Positions 6,606 through 15,024 of a stretch of 64,000 nt of DNA are shown in pieces (position 1 is the first letter of the stretch; every line of letters begins with the position of its first letter). The DNA is taken from positions 32,052 to 96,051 of the forward strand of contig CAVBJF010000005.1 in assembly GCA_963596005.1 (NCBI GenBank), given 5' to 3'. A program made the translations under genes and the position numbers. The notes under the pieces were generated by a model, which worked only from the letters and a program-made list of their open reading frames with translations, made no database searches and was not told the origin of the DNA. Origin of the DNA: Gallibacter pasteurianus_A. Lineage in GTDB: Bacteria; Bacillota; Clostridia; Peptostreptococcales; Anaerovoracaceae.

Positions 6606-8678
6606 ATGAAAAAAACAACGTCTTTGATATTATCTATAATGCTTATATTAACGCTCGTGCCGGTAGCTTGGCTTGCTGATGGTAGTGCTGTTTACGCTGA
6701 TGACGAAAAGGAAGTTTCGATACTTTTTACTCATGATATGCATAGTCACCTTGATGCAACCACACAGACACGTGATGGTGAAACAACTACAACAGGTGGC
6801 CTTGCAAAGATTAAAACTATAAAGGAACAGACTGAGGAAAAATATGAGGGCACATTTTTACTTGACGGCGGAGACTTCTCAATGGGTACTCCATTCCAGA
6901 GCATATTTAGGACGGATGCGGCTGAGCTTGTGACGATGGCGCAGGTTGGATATGATGCCACTACATTTGGCAATCACGAATATGATTATGGTGCAAGTGG
7001 ACTTGCAGAAATGTTAAATGTGGCGGCTGACTATGATGAAAGAGATTATCAAATGCCGACAATAGTAGGCACAAATATAAATTGGGAAAAGACATTATCA
7101 GACGATAGCACAAAAGAGGCAGGTCAAAAACTCAAGTCAGCCTTCGAGAAGTATGGCGTATGTGATTATACGATTATAGAAAAAAACGGCGTCAAAATGG
7201 CAGTCTTTGGTATTATGGGTGACGAGGCGATAAGTAATGCGCCTGAGGCAGGTGTTGAGTTTAGCGATTACATAAAGAGAGCAAAAAAGATAGCTGAGGA
7301 GATAAAACAAAATGAGGAAGCGGACATCATAGTTTGTCTCAGCCATTCGGGTACAAATGAGGATGATTTTGACAGCTCAGAAGATGTTGCTCTTGCAAAA
7401 GAAGTTGAGGATATCGATCTTATCATAAGTGCGCATTCGCATACTGTGCTTTCGGAGGCTAAAACCGTAGGCGATACAACGATCGTTTCATGCGGGGAAT
7501 ATACAAATAATATAGGGCATATCGTACTCCAAAAAAACGGCGATAAGTATGATGTAAAAAAATATAACCTTATAAAGCTCGACGACGACGTAAAAGGTGA
7601 TTCAAATATACAAAGTACAGTAAATAAATTTAAGCAAACTGTTAATAGCAAATTTTTTAGTAAGTACGGATTTAAATACGACCAAACGCTTGCTGAAAGT
7701 GAGTTTGCTTTTACAGATATAACTAAGTTTGCTGATGAGCAGGGCGAGGATGCTTTGGGCGATTTAATTTCAGACAGCTATATATATGCTGTAAAAGAAG
7801 CAGAGGGAAGCGATTATGAGCCTATTTCGGTCTCGGTGGTGCCTGCAGGTACCGTCAGGGCATCGTTTGGAGAGGGCAAAATAACGACAGCTGATGCATT
7901 CAATGTTAGCTCTCTTGGAATGGGTGAAGACGGTAGCGTGGGATATCCGGTTGTTAGCGTTTATCTAAACGGCAAGGAGCTAAAAAATCTTGCAGAGGTC
8001 GATGCCTCTATCTCTCCGAGTATGCAGGTTGCACGCCTTTATATGAGCGGCATAGGCTATACAATAAATGATAAAAGGCTATTTTTAAATCGTGCAACGG
8101 ACATAAAGCTTATAGATAGTGACGGCAATAAAATAGAAAAACTCGATAATGATAAACTTTACAGGGTTGTAGGCGGACTTTATTCGTGTCAGATGTTAAG
8201 CCTTGTAACAGAGCAGTCGCACGGGCTTCTTTCCATCGAACCTAAGGACAGTGAGGGTAATGTCATAACAGACTTCAATAAGCAGGCTGTAAAGGACAGT
8301 GATGGCGGGGAGATAAAAGAATGGTATGCGCTTGCTACATATATTGATTCCTTTGACGGGGGCGATGTACCAAGCTATTATAATACTACGCATGCAAGAA
8401 AGACTGTCGATAACAGTCTAAATCCTATAAAGCTTTTGAAACAGCCAAACCATATAGCGGTGATGCTGATGTGCATAATATTGATTCCACTTGTGATAAT
8501 AGCAGGTATAATCATAGGCGTTGTAAAGAGAAGAAATCAAAGGAGAGGCTTTGCGAGGAGTATGTTCTCAGGAAGCCACAACAGGACATACAAGAGGACT
8601 GTAGCTTCAAAGGGCAGAGGTATTAGGCCGACACATAAGAGAAGTAAAATAAATAGAAAAAATAAAAGAAGATTTTAG
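6606..8678 (+). CDS. Surface-anchored 5'-nucleotidase / 2',3'-cyclic phosphodiesterase (UshA family)
   Basis: A 690-aa exported metallophosphoesterase. A signal peptide ends near AVYA-D32. The metallophosphatase domain follows with FTHDMHSH (42-49), GGDFSMGT, GNHEYDYG, CLSHSG and SAHSHT. After it comes the 5'-nucleotidase C-terminal substrate-binding domain (about 350-600). Near residues 620-640 is a transmembrane helix (MLMCIILIPLVIIAGIII), then about 45 strongly basic residues rich in R and K. The family hydrolyses extracellular nucleotides to nucleosides. The C-terminal anchor plus long basic tail replaces an LPXTG motif, and the tail should lie in the cytoplasm. Preceded by gaaaggga Shine-Dalgarno. 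Confidence 0.9.
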   Translation: MKKTTSLILSIMLILTLVPVAWLADGSAVYADDEKEVSILFTHDMHSHLDATTQTRDGETTTTGGLAKIKTIKEQTEEKYEGTFLLDGGDFSMGTPFQSIFRTDAAELVTMAQVGYDATTFGNHEYDYGASGLAEMLNVAADYDERDYQMPTIVGTNINWEKTLSDDSTKEAGQKLKSAFEKYGVCDYTIIEKNGVKMAVFGIMGDEAISNAPEAGVEFSDYIKRAKKIAEEIKQNEEADIIVCLSHSGTNEDDFDSSEDVALAKEVEDIDLIISAHSHTVLSEAKTVGDTTIVSCGEYTNNIGHIVLQKNGDKYDVKKYNLIKLDDDVKGDSNIQSTVNKFKQTVNSKFFSKYGFKYDQTLAESEFAFTDITKFADEQGEDALGDLISDSYIYAVKEAEGSDYEPISVSVVPAGTVRASFGEGKITTADAFNVSSLGMGEDGSVGYPVVSVYLNGKELKNLAEVDASISPSMQVARLYMSGIGYTINDKRLFLNRATDIKLIDSDGNKIEKLDNDKLYRVVGGLYSCQMLSLVTEQSHGLLSIEPKDSEGNVITDFNKQAVKDSDGGEIKEWYALATYIDSFDGGDVPSYYNTTHARKTVDNSLNPIKLLKQPNHIAVMLMCIILIPLVIIAGIIIGVVKRRNQRRGFARSMFSGSHNRTYKRTVASKGRGIRPTHKRSKINRKNKRRF

Positions 8679-8694
8679 AGGTGCGCAATTTTAA

Positions 8695-9288
8695 ATGAAA
8701 GAAATAGTAGTAGCGACACAAAATAAGCATAAAATTGACGAAATAAATGAGATAACAAAAAAGTTTGGATTTAAGACGTTCAGTCTTGAAGATGTAGGGC
8801 TATCTGATATTGAGATAGTTGAAGACGGCGCTACTTTTGAGGAAAATTCATTTATTAAAGCAAGCACTATTAAAAAACAGATTGACAAAATAGTGATTGC
8901 TGATGATTCGGGGCTTGAAGTTGATGCGCTTGACGCAAGACCCGGAGTTTTTAGTGCGAGATTTGCAGGCGAGGATGCAACGGATGGAGAAAATAATGAA
9001 AAGCTTCAAAAGGAGCTTTTAGGTATTCCGTACAAAAAAAGGACAGCGAGATTTGTATGTGTCATAACTATGCTTTTTACAGATGGCAAAAAGATAGTTG
9101 CAAGAGGCGAAGTAGAGGGGCATATAATTGACGAATCGCGCGGAGAAAATGGCTTTGGATATGATCCGTATTTTGTGCCTAACGGATATGATAAGACTTT
9201 TGGAGAACTTACATCTGATATAAAAAACAAAATCAGCCATAGAGCAAAGGCCTTAGAACAACTTGCAAAAAAACTAAAGGCTGAGTAG
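8695..9288 (+). CDS. rdgB: RdgB/HAM1-family dITP/XTP pyrophosphatase
   Basis: A 197-aa house-cleaning nucleotidase that hydrolyses non-canonical purine triphosphates (dITP, XTP) to monophosphates, preventing their incorporation into DNA. Motifs are ATQNKHK at the N terminus for triphosphate binding, ADDSGLEVDALDARPGVFSARFAG (metal and base site) and GFGYDPYF near the C terminus followed by SHRAKAL. Complete and of normal length. It starts 16 bases after the nucleotidase gene, so extracellular and intracellular nucleotide hydrolases may be co-expressed. Confidence 0.95.
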   Translation: MKEIVVATQNKHKIDEINEITKKFGFKTFSLEDVGLSDIEIVEDGATFEENSFIKASTIKKQIDKIVIADDSGLEVDALDARPGVFSARFAGEDATDGENNEKLQKELLGIPYKKRTARFVCVITMLFTDGKKIVARGEVEGHIIDESRGENGFGYDPYFVPNGYDKTFGELTSDIKNKISHRAKALEQLAKKLKAE

Positions 9289-9308
9289 CTTTTGAGAGGT
9301 TAAAATAT

Positions 9309-10148
9309 ATGCGAAAAAGAATGTATAAGATGCTTTCTTTGGGGCTAAGACAATTAAATGATCCATATTACCAGGGCTTTGCTGCGCAGGTTGCTTTTTA
9401 TTTTATATTAGCGCTCGTACCGATAATGTTGCTTATTTCACAGGTTCTTATTATAGTATTTAAGCAGGATTTGCAAACTGCTATGGGTTGGCTTATGGAT
9501 TATTTTGGAGATTCGCCGATTACAACGCAGGTGGAAAATATCGTTACAGGAGGCACAGGCGGAGCGACAAGTGTGATTTTTATAATTATCGCCATCTGGG
9601 CGGCTTCAAGAGCGCAATTTTCGATGATGAGAATTACAAATTATACATTTAGCAATGGTCAATCAACAGGTAAAGGCTTTGTAAAGGATAGGATGAGATC
9701 CTTTGGAACGATGGCGATAGTGATACTTACAATTATATTTGCGATCGTTGTTCTTATGTATGGAGATCTTATATTGAGCGTGATATTGACATTTATCGGA
9801 AAAGAGGACGCCGCAGAAAATATATGGATGCTGTTGCGCTGGCCGATAGCAATCGTTTTATACTTTCTAATGATAAGCTATAATTATTATGTGCTTCCGA
9901 CGCGCAAAATGAAATTTAGGGAAATAATACCAGGAAGCATATTTGCATCAATAGGCCTTTTGATAGTGACATATATATATTCCAAATATGCATTTTCTAT
10001 AGCAAACTACAACCTGCTATACGGCTCATTTGCAACGGTTGTCGCACTTATGTTTTGGTTTTACTTCCTTGCGTGGGTTTTGTTTTTGGGTGTGTTGTTT
10101 AATAAAGTCTGGGCAGACACAAAGGATCAAAAAAAATCAGAGTTTTAA
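9309..10148 (+). CDS. YihY/BrkB-family inner membrane protein
   Basis: A 279-aa polytopic membrane protein. The BrkB signature is visible near the N terminus (YYQGFAAQVAFYFILALVPIMLLISQ), and about six hydrophobic segments follow, ending at FWFYFLAWVLFLGVLFNKVW. The family was once annotated as ribonuclease BN, which proved wrong; its function remains unclear, with transporter-like roles suggested. Shine-Dalgarno gagaggtt precedes the ATG. The 3' end overlaps the convergent serA gene by four bases and lies inside a terminator hairpin. Confidence 0.88.
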   Translation: MRKRMYKMLSLGLRQLNDPYYQGFAAQVAFYFILALVPIMLLISQVLIIVFKQDLQTAMGWLMDYFGDSPITTQVENIVTGGTGGATSVIFIIIAIWAASRAQFSMMRITNYTFSNGQSTGKGFVKDRMRSFGTMAIVILTIIFAIVVLMYGDLILSVILTFIGKEDAAENIWMLLRWPIAIVLYFLMISYNYYVLPTRKMKFREIIPGSIFASIGLLIVTYIYSKYAFSIANYNLLYGSFATVVALMFWFYFLAWVLFLGVLFNKVWADTKDQKKSEF

Positions 10149-10166
10149 ACTCTTAAAACTCTGATT
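10135..10166. terminator. Bidirectional terminator spanning both stop codons
   Basis: A perfect 14-bp inverted repeat (AATCAGAGTTTTAA / TTAAAACTCTGATT) with loop ACTC, flanked by A's on the left and T's on the right that extend the stem by up to three more pairs. It contains the stop codons of both convergent genes (BrkB TAA 10146-10148; serA stop 10147-10145). Confidence 0.85.
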
Positions 10167-11311
10167 TTTATAATACCGTTGATGTTTAGTAATTCATTTA
10201 GCTCAGCCTCTGTAATTTTGGAGTCTACATCAAGCAGGGTTACTGCAAAATCATCCTTTGATTTATTTGTCATATTTCTGATATTTATTTCGAGTTTAGA
10301 CATTACAGAAGTTATCTCACTTAGCATAGACGGGATATTTTTATTTAAAATGCAAATTCGGGCATAAGCCTCGCTATTAAGCTCTCCAAGTGAGCAAGCA
10401 GGATAATTCACAGAATTCATAATGTTGCCATTTTCGATATATTCGCGAAGCTCCTCGACTGCCATGATGGCACAGTTGTCTTCTGCTTCTTTTGTCGAAG
10501 CACCGAGGTGAGGCATAATGATTACATTTTCCTTTCCAATCAATTTTTCGGTAGGAAAATCTGTAACATAATATTTTAGTAGATTTTCGTCAAGTGCATT
10601 TACAAGAGCACTTTCGTCAACGAGCTTATCTCTCGAATAGTTCAATAGCACAGCATTTTCTTTCATCTGCATAAAGCATCTTTTATCAAACATTCCTGCC
10701 GTTTTATCTGTTGCCGGCACATGCAAAGTTATGTAATCGCTTTTAGCAAGAAGCTTTGATAAATCGCTTGTTACAGGGATGCTGTTTGAAAGATTATGAG
10801 CTGATTTTAGTGATATAAAAGGATCATATCCTATAACTTTCATTCCAAGGCCCTGCGCTGCATTTGCAACAAGTACGCCGATAGCGCCAAGACCTACAAC
10901 GCCAAGAACCTTACCCTTTATCTCGCTACCGGCAAATTGACTTTTACCTTTTTCTACTGCAGCGGAGATATTTTCTGTAAGTGAAGATGCCCATTTGATA
11001 GCAGGCGCAATATTTCGCGCAGCGACGAGCATACCCGCAATGACAAGCTCTTTAACAGCATTTGCGTTAGCGCCGGGTGTGTTAAATACTACAATACCCT
11101 TTTCGGCACATTCCTTTAGCGGAATGTTGTTTACTCCGGCGCCTGCACGAGCAATTGCAAGAAGATGTTTGCTAAAAGACATGCTTTTCATATCTTGGCT
11201 TCTTACGACGATGCCGTTTGCATTTTCGATATCATCGCTCAATCTATATTTGTCATCGAATTTTGCAAGTCCGATAGGTGAAATTTTATTTAAAGTTGCT
11301 ATTTGATACAT
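10145..11311 (-). CDS. serA: D-3-phosphoglycerate dehydrogenase
   Basis: A 388-aa NAD-dependent dehydrogenase for the first committed step of serine synthesis (3-phosphoglycerate to 3-phosphohydroxypyruvate). The N-terminal substrate domain has RAGAGVNNIPLKECAEKGI. The Rossmann motif is GVVGLGAIGVLVAN, the catalytic histidine lies in PHLGASTKEAE, and a C-terminal ACT domain of about 70 residues is expected to bind serine for feedback control. I start at ATG 11311 because AAAGGAG lies 8 bases upstream; the further in-frame ATG at 11329 lacks a site. Divergent from serC, with a shared 130-base intergenic region. Confidence 0.95.
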   Translation of the reverse strand: MYQIATLNKISPIGLAKFDDKYRLSDDIENANGIVVRSQDMKSMSFSKHLLAIARAGAGVNNIPLKECAEKGIVVFNTPGANANAVKELVIAGMLVAARNIAPAIKWASSLTENISAAVEKGKSQFAGSEIKGKVLGVVGLGAIGVLVANAAQGLGMKVIGYDPFISLKSAHNLSNSIPVTSDLSKLLAKSDYITLHVPATDKTAGMFDKRCFMQMKENAVLLNYSRDKLVDESALVNALDENLLKYYVTDFPTEKLIGKENVIIMPHLGASTKEAEDNCAIMAVEELREYIENGNIMNSVNYPACSLGELNSEAYARICILNKNIPSMLSEITSVMSKLEINIRNMTNKSKDDFAVTLLDVDSKITEAELNELLNINGIIKIRVLRV

Positions 11312-11381
11312 ATAAAAGGCTCCTTTCATGTTTAAATTCTTCTCAACAAGTGTATCATTTTACCAAAGCCAAGTAAAGTGG

Positions 11382-11387
11382 TATAAT
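11382..11387 (+). promoter_or_regulatory. -10 element of the serC promoter
   Basis: TATAAT in the serA-serC intergenic region, about 58 bases before the serC start. The -35 is weak (TTTTAC, 11358-11363, 18-base spacer). On the other strand TTTACT and TACACT spaced by 17 bases in the same region could serve serA. Confidence 0.5.
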
Positions 11388-11445
11388 ATGTCTTTAATGA
11401 GCAAATATTCTAATTATAAAACGACAAAATTTGGAGGTGTCTTTG

Positions 11446-12534
11446 GTGGAAAATAAAAGAGCGTATAATTTTTCGGCAGGTCCGTCGATGCTACCGGCGG
11501 ATGTTTTACAAAATGTAGCAGATAATTTATTGAATTACGAGGGCTGTGGGCAGTCAGTTATGGAGATGTCTCACAGATCCCCTGAGTTTAAAAAGATAAT
11601 TACAGATGCGGAGAACAATTTAAGAGAACTTCTAAATATACCTGATGATTACAAGGTACTATTTTTACAGGGTGGTGGTACGTTGCAATTTTCAATGGTA
11701 CCTATAAATCTTATGACAGGGAGCAAAAAGGCAGACTATGTGGTAGGAGGTTCTTGGGCGATGAAGGCTGCAAAAGAGGCTTCAAAATTCGGTGATGCGA
11801 GAGTTGTTGCAACCTCAAAGGATGATAATTACACATATATTCCAAAGCCTACAAAGGATGAGATAAGACAGGATGCAGATTATGTGCATATTACATATAA
11901 TAACACTATATACGGCACGCATTATGCTAATGTGCCTGATTTTGGAGATGTAATGCTCGTTGCGGATATGTCGAGTTGTATTCTTTCAGAAGAAGTGGAT
12001 GTTACAAAATTTGGGCTTATATATGCTGGAGCGCAAAAAAATATCGGACCTGCAGGTATGACTATTGTAATAGTGAGAAAGGATCTGCTTGGTAAAGCTC
12101 CGGCAGATACACCGATTTATCTTGATTATTCCACTCATGCGGATAACGGCTCTATGTACAACACACCGCCGTGCTTTGCGATATATGTAGCAGGAGAAGT
12201 GTTTAAGAAGATTAAAAATGAAGGCGGTATCAAAAAGTTGCATGAGAGAGATGTGCAAAAGGCAGAAAAGCTATATAAAGCGATAGACGAAAGCAAGCTT
12301 TTTTCATGCCCTGTAAATGAGGAAGACAGATCACTTATGAACGTTGTTTTTGTAACAGGAAACGAAGAGCTTGACAAGAAGTTTATAGCACAGGCAAAGG
12401 AAAAAGGTTTACATAATCTAGGCGGACACAGGAGTGTCGGAGGCATGAGAGCTTCAATATATAACGCAATGCCAACAGAAGGCGTTGATGAGTTGATTGA
12501 CTTTATGAAAAAATTTGAAGAGGAGAATATATAA
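11446..12534 (+). CDS. serC: Phosphoserine aminotransferase
   Basis: A 362-aa class V PLP-dependent aminotransferase converting 3-phosphohydroxypyruvate plus glutamate to O-phosphoserine. Recognisable motifs: YNFSAGPSMLP at the N terminus, GYGG-like LFLQGGGTLQF, the phosphate/PLP site, and YAGAQKNIGPAG containing the Schiff-base lysine. HRSVGGMRASIYNAMP near the C terminus is diagnostic. I choose GTG 11446 because ggaggt lies 6 bases before it and homologues begin near here; a TTG further upstream is inside the Shine-Dalgarno. The TAA overlaps the next ATG by one base (TAATG). Confidence 0.95.
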   Translation: MENKRAYNFSAGPSMLPADVLQNVADNLLNYEGCGQSVMEMSHRSPEFKKIITDAENNLRELLNIPDDYKVLFLQGGGTLQFSMVPINLMTGSKKADYVVGGSWAMKAAKEASKFGDARVVATSKDDNYTYIPKPTKDEIRQDADYVHITYNNTIYGTHYANVPDFGDVMLVADMSSCILSEEVDVTKFGLIYAGAQKNIGPAGMTIVIVRKDLLGKAPADTPIYLDYSTHADNGSMYNTPPCFAIYVAGEVFKKIKNEGGIKKLHERDVQKAEKLYKAIDESKLFSCPVNEEDRSLMNVVFVTGNEELDKKFIAQAKEKGLHNLGGHRSVGGMRASIYNAMPTEGVDELIDFMKKFEEENI

Positions 12535-13751
12535 TGAAATATTTTGTGCTCGTTCCGGACGGAGCAGGAGATGAAAAGATAAAGGAATTAGGAGATAAAA
12601 CGCCGCTTGAGGCAGCAAATATGCCTTGCGTAGATGAGCTTGCAAGCCTAGGGGAGATAGGCATGGTGCAAAATGTGCCGGATGGCATACCACCGGGAAG
12701 CGACGCTGCAAATCTTTCTGTTATGGGGTACGATCCGGCAGTATATCTAACAGGCAGATCTCCGCTTGAAGCAGCAAGCATAGGGATAAATATGAATGAC
12801 ACGGATGTTGCATTTAGGGTAAATATCATCACACTTGAAGGTGACGGTGCGTATGAGGATATGACGATCGTTGACCACAGCTCAGGCGATATCTCAACAG
12901 AGGAAGCAGATGAGCTTATAAAAGCGCTTTCTAAGGAATTCATAGACGATGATATTGCTCTTTACACAGGCGTGAGCTACAGACACTGCATGATTGTAAA
13001 AAACGGCAGGACTGATTATGAGACAACTCCACCACATGATGCACTTACGCAGAGGGTAGGCGACAACCTGCCAAAAGGACCTGATGCTGACAGACTTATA
13101 GCTATGATGAAAAAGAGTTATGAAATATTAAAGGATCATCCGGTTAATAAAAAGCGTATAGAAAAAGGTTTAAATCCGGCTAACTCGGCATGGATATGGG
13201 GGCAGGGCAAAAAACCGACATTGTCACTATTTAAAGAGAAGTATGGTATAGACGGCACTGTTGTAAGCGCAGTTGACCTCATCAAGGGAATAGGTATATA
13301 TGCAGGACTGACAAGCGTAGATGTTGAAGGCGCGACAGGTACACTTCACACAAATTATGAGGGAAAGCAAAAGGCAGCAGTTAGGGCATTTGAGCAGGGA
13401 AAGGACTTTGTTTATATGCACCTTGAGGGACCTGACGAGTGCGGACATCAGGGTGATGTGTCGGGCAAAGTAGAGTCACTTGAGAAGATTGATAAGCTTG
13501 TTTTGAAACCAACTATAGATTATTTGCGAAGCACCGGCGAAGATTTTAAAGTCCTTGTCGTACCTGACCACAGAACACCGATATGTTTAAGAACACACAA
13601 CTCGGTTCCGGTACCTTATGTTATATACAAGAGTTATGATGAAAAGCAAAAAGACACAAGCAAAACATTTACAGAAAGCGCAGGCGAAAGATCAGGAAAG
13701 TTTTTTGCCAATGGATATGAGATGGCAGACTACTTTTTTTGTGAGAAATAG
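12534..13751 (+). CDS. ApgM-like cofactor-independent phosphoglycerate mutase family protein
   Basis: A 405-aa alkaline-phosphatase-superfamily protein of the archaeal-type iPGM branch, which also contains a group proposed to be homoserine kinases. Visible motifs: VPDGAGD (metal aspartate) at residues 8-14, PPGSDAANLSVMGYDP with the phospho-accepting serine, TGRSPLEAASIGI, GPDECGHQGD and DHRTPICLRTHNS for the second metal site. The start codon overlaps the serC stop, so the two are translationally coupled. Within this operon it could supply 3-phosphoglycerate, dephosphorylate phosphoserine in place of the missing serB, or phosphorylate homoserine. Sequence alone does not decide. Confidence 0.8.
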   Translation: MKYFVLVPDGAGDEKIKELGDKTPLEAANMPCVDELASLGEIGMVQNVPDGIPPGSDAANLSVMGYDPAVYLTGRSPLEAASIGINMNDTDVAFRVNIITLEGDGAYEDMTIVDHSSGDISTEEADELIKALSKEFIDDDIALYTGVSYRHCMIVKNGRTDYETTPPHDALTQRVGDNLPKGPDADRLIAMMKKSYEILKDHPVNKKRIEKGLNPANSAWIWGQGKKPTLSLFKEKYGIDGTVVSAVDLIKGIGIYAGLTSVDVEGATGTLHTNYEGKQKAAVRAFEQGKDFVYMHLEGPDECGHQGDVSGKVESLEKIDKLVLKPTIDYLRSTGEDFKVLVVPDHRTPICLRTHNSVPVPYVIYKSYDEKQKDTSKTFTESAGERSGKFFANGYEMADYFFCEK

Positions 13752-13788
13752 ATAAGGTGAAAAATAGATAATAATTTAGGAAAACAAA

Positions 13789-15012
13789 ATGCAAATAGCA
13801 CATTATAAGAAAATAGAAAAACATGCAAGGTTTATTTTGCCACTATTGATTGTGACTGTGCTGTTTTTGTTGCAGATATTTTCACCAACATATGCAGGCA
13901 CTACATCGGCACAAAAGCCTATCATAGATAGCGATAAAGCTTTTGTCTGCGATATTAAGACAGGAGCTATAGTATATAGCAAGGGCGAAGAGAACACCTT
14001 TAACCCAAGAGATTTAAACAAGCTGATGACAGCGCTTGTGGTCGCGGATGAAAAAGATCTTACGGACGGCGATCTGGATAATATAAAGAAGATGCTTAAA
14101 GAAAGTGACAACACTCATGCGGATGCTTTTGCAAAGGAAATATCCGGAAGTGTGACAGATTTTTGCAAAAAAATGAACGAAAAGGCGAAAGCGCTTGGTT
14201 GCAAGGAAACAAGCTTCACGACAGCAGGAGGTGTAGGCGATAAAAAAAGCAAAATATCTGCCGGCGATATGTCGCTCATTTTGGATGCGTTTTTTGACAA
14301 TAAGGATCTAAAATCTACTGTTACCTTTGAAAAAAAAGATGGTGATAAGACAAAAGCAAAGTATGCGACTATCGGCAAAGGAAATGACAAGTCGCAGATA
14401 TATACCATCGCATTGGCACAAAAGGATGATACGATGCTTATAAGTGTTTGTATTGGTGGAGCCTCTACAGAAACCAATCAGGCAGATAGTGACAACCTTT
14501 TGAAGTATGGAATAAAAAATTACAGAACATATATAGTTGTAGCAAAAGGCGAGAGTGCCGGGCATGTAAAAATAAAGGGTGGCCAGAGGATATATGTTAA
14601 AGGATATGCTAAAGATGATCTTTGTGTGACATTGCCAAAGGAGGGAGAGGATTCGCTTGTAAAAACGGAAATTACAACAGTAGAAGATCTCAAGGCGCCT
14701 GTAAAGAAAAATAAAGTTATAGGACAGATAAAGGCGATTGAAGCAGGCACTGTGACAGCGCAGGTAGATCTTGTTACAAAAAAGGAAATAAAGCAGGGCG
14801 GACCATGGAGCAAAATCGGTCTTTCAGATTATATGTTTTTTGGAATATGTGCGATACTTTTCCTACTCATAATCCTTATTATAATCATAAAGATAAAAAA
14901 GAAGAAAAGACAAAAAAGAATAGAAGCTCTTCAGGAAGCGAAGAGACAAAAAGAGCTTGAGCGCATCGAAAAGGAGAGATTAGAGAAGCGCAGGAGAAAT
15001 TGGCCGTATTAG
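13789..15012 (+). CDS. D-Ala-D-Ala carboxypeptidase (DacA/PBP5) relative lacking the catalytic serine
   Basis: A 407-aa exported protein of the S11 peptidase family. A signal/anchor segment covers about residues 15-35. The DacA-like domain follows with AFVCDIKTGAIVYSKGEENTFNPRDLNKLMTAL, where the SxxK nucleophile serine is replaced by D75 (DLNK) while K78 stays. SDN at 106-108 matches the SxN motif. The KTG triad position reads TIG (about 194-196), so its lysine is gone too. A PBP5-C-like beta domain, a transmembrane helix near 350-370 and a highly basic K/R/E coiled tail follow. It should not be a working carboxypeptidase; a structural or regulatory cell-wall role is inferred. Lies 12 bases before uvrC. 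Confidence 0.85.
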   Translation: MQIAHYKKIEKHARFILPLLIVTVLFLLQIFSPTYAGTTSAQKPIIDSDKAFVCDIKTGAIVYSKGEENTFNPRDLNKLMTALVVADEKDLTDGDLDNIKKMLKESDNTHADAFAKEISGSVTDFCKKMNEKAKALGCKETSFTTAGGVGDKKSKISAGDMSLILDAFFDNKDLKSTVTFEKKDGDKTKAKYATIGKGNDKSQIYTIALAQKDDTMLISVCIGGASTETNQADSDNLLKYGIKNYRTYIVVAKGESAGHVKIKGGQRIYVKGYAKDDLCVTLPKEGEDSLVKTEITTVEDLKAPVKKNKVIGQIKAIEAGTVTAQVDLVTKKEIKQGGPWSKIGLSDYMFFGICAILFLLIILIIIIKIKKKKRQKRIEALQEAKRQKELERIEKERLEKRRRNWPY

Positions 15013-15024
15013 CGGAGAATAAAA

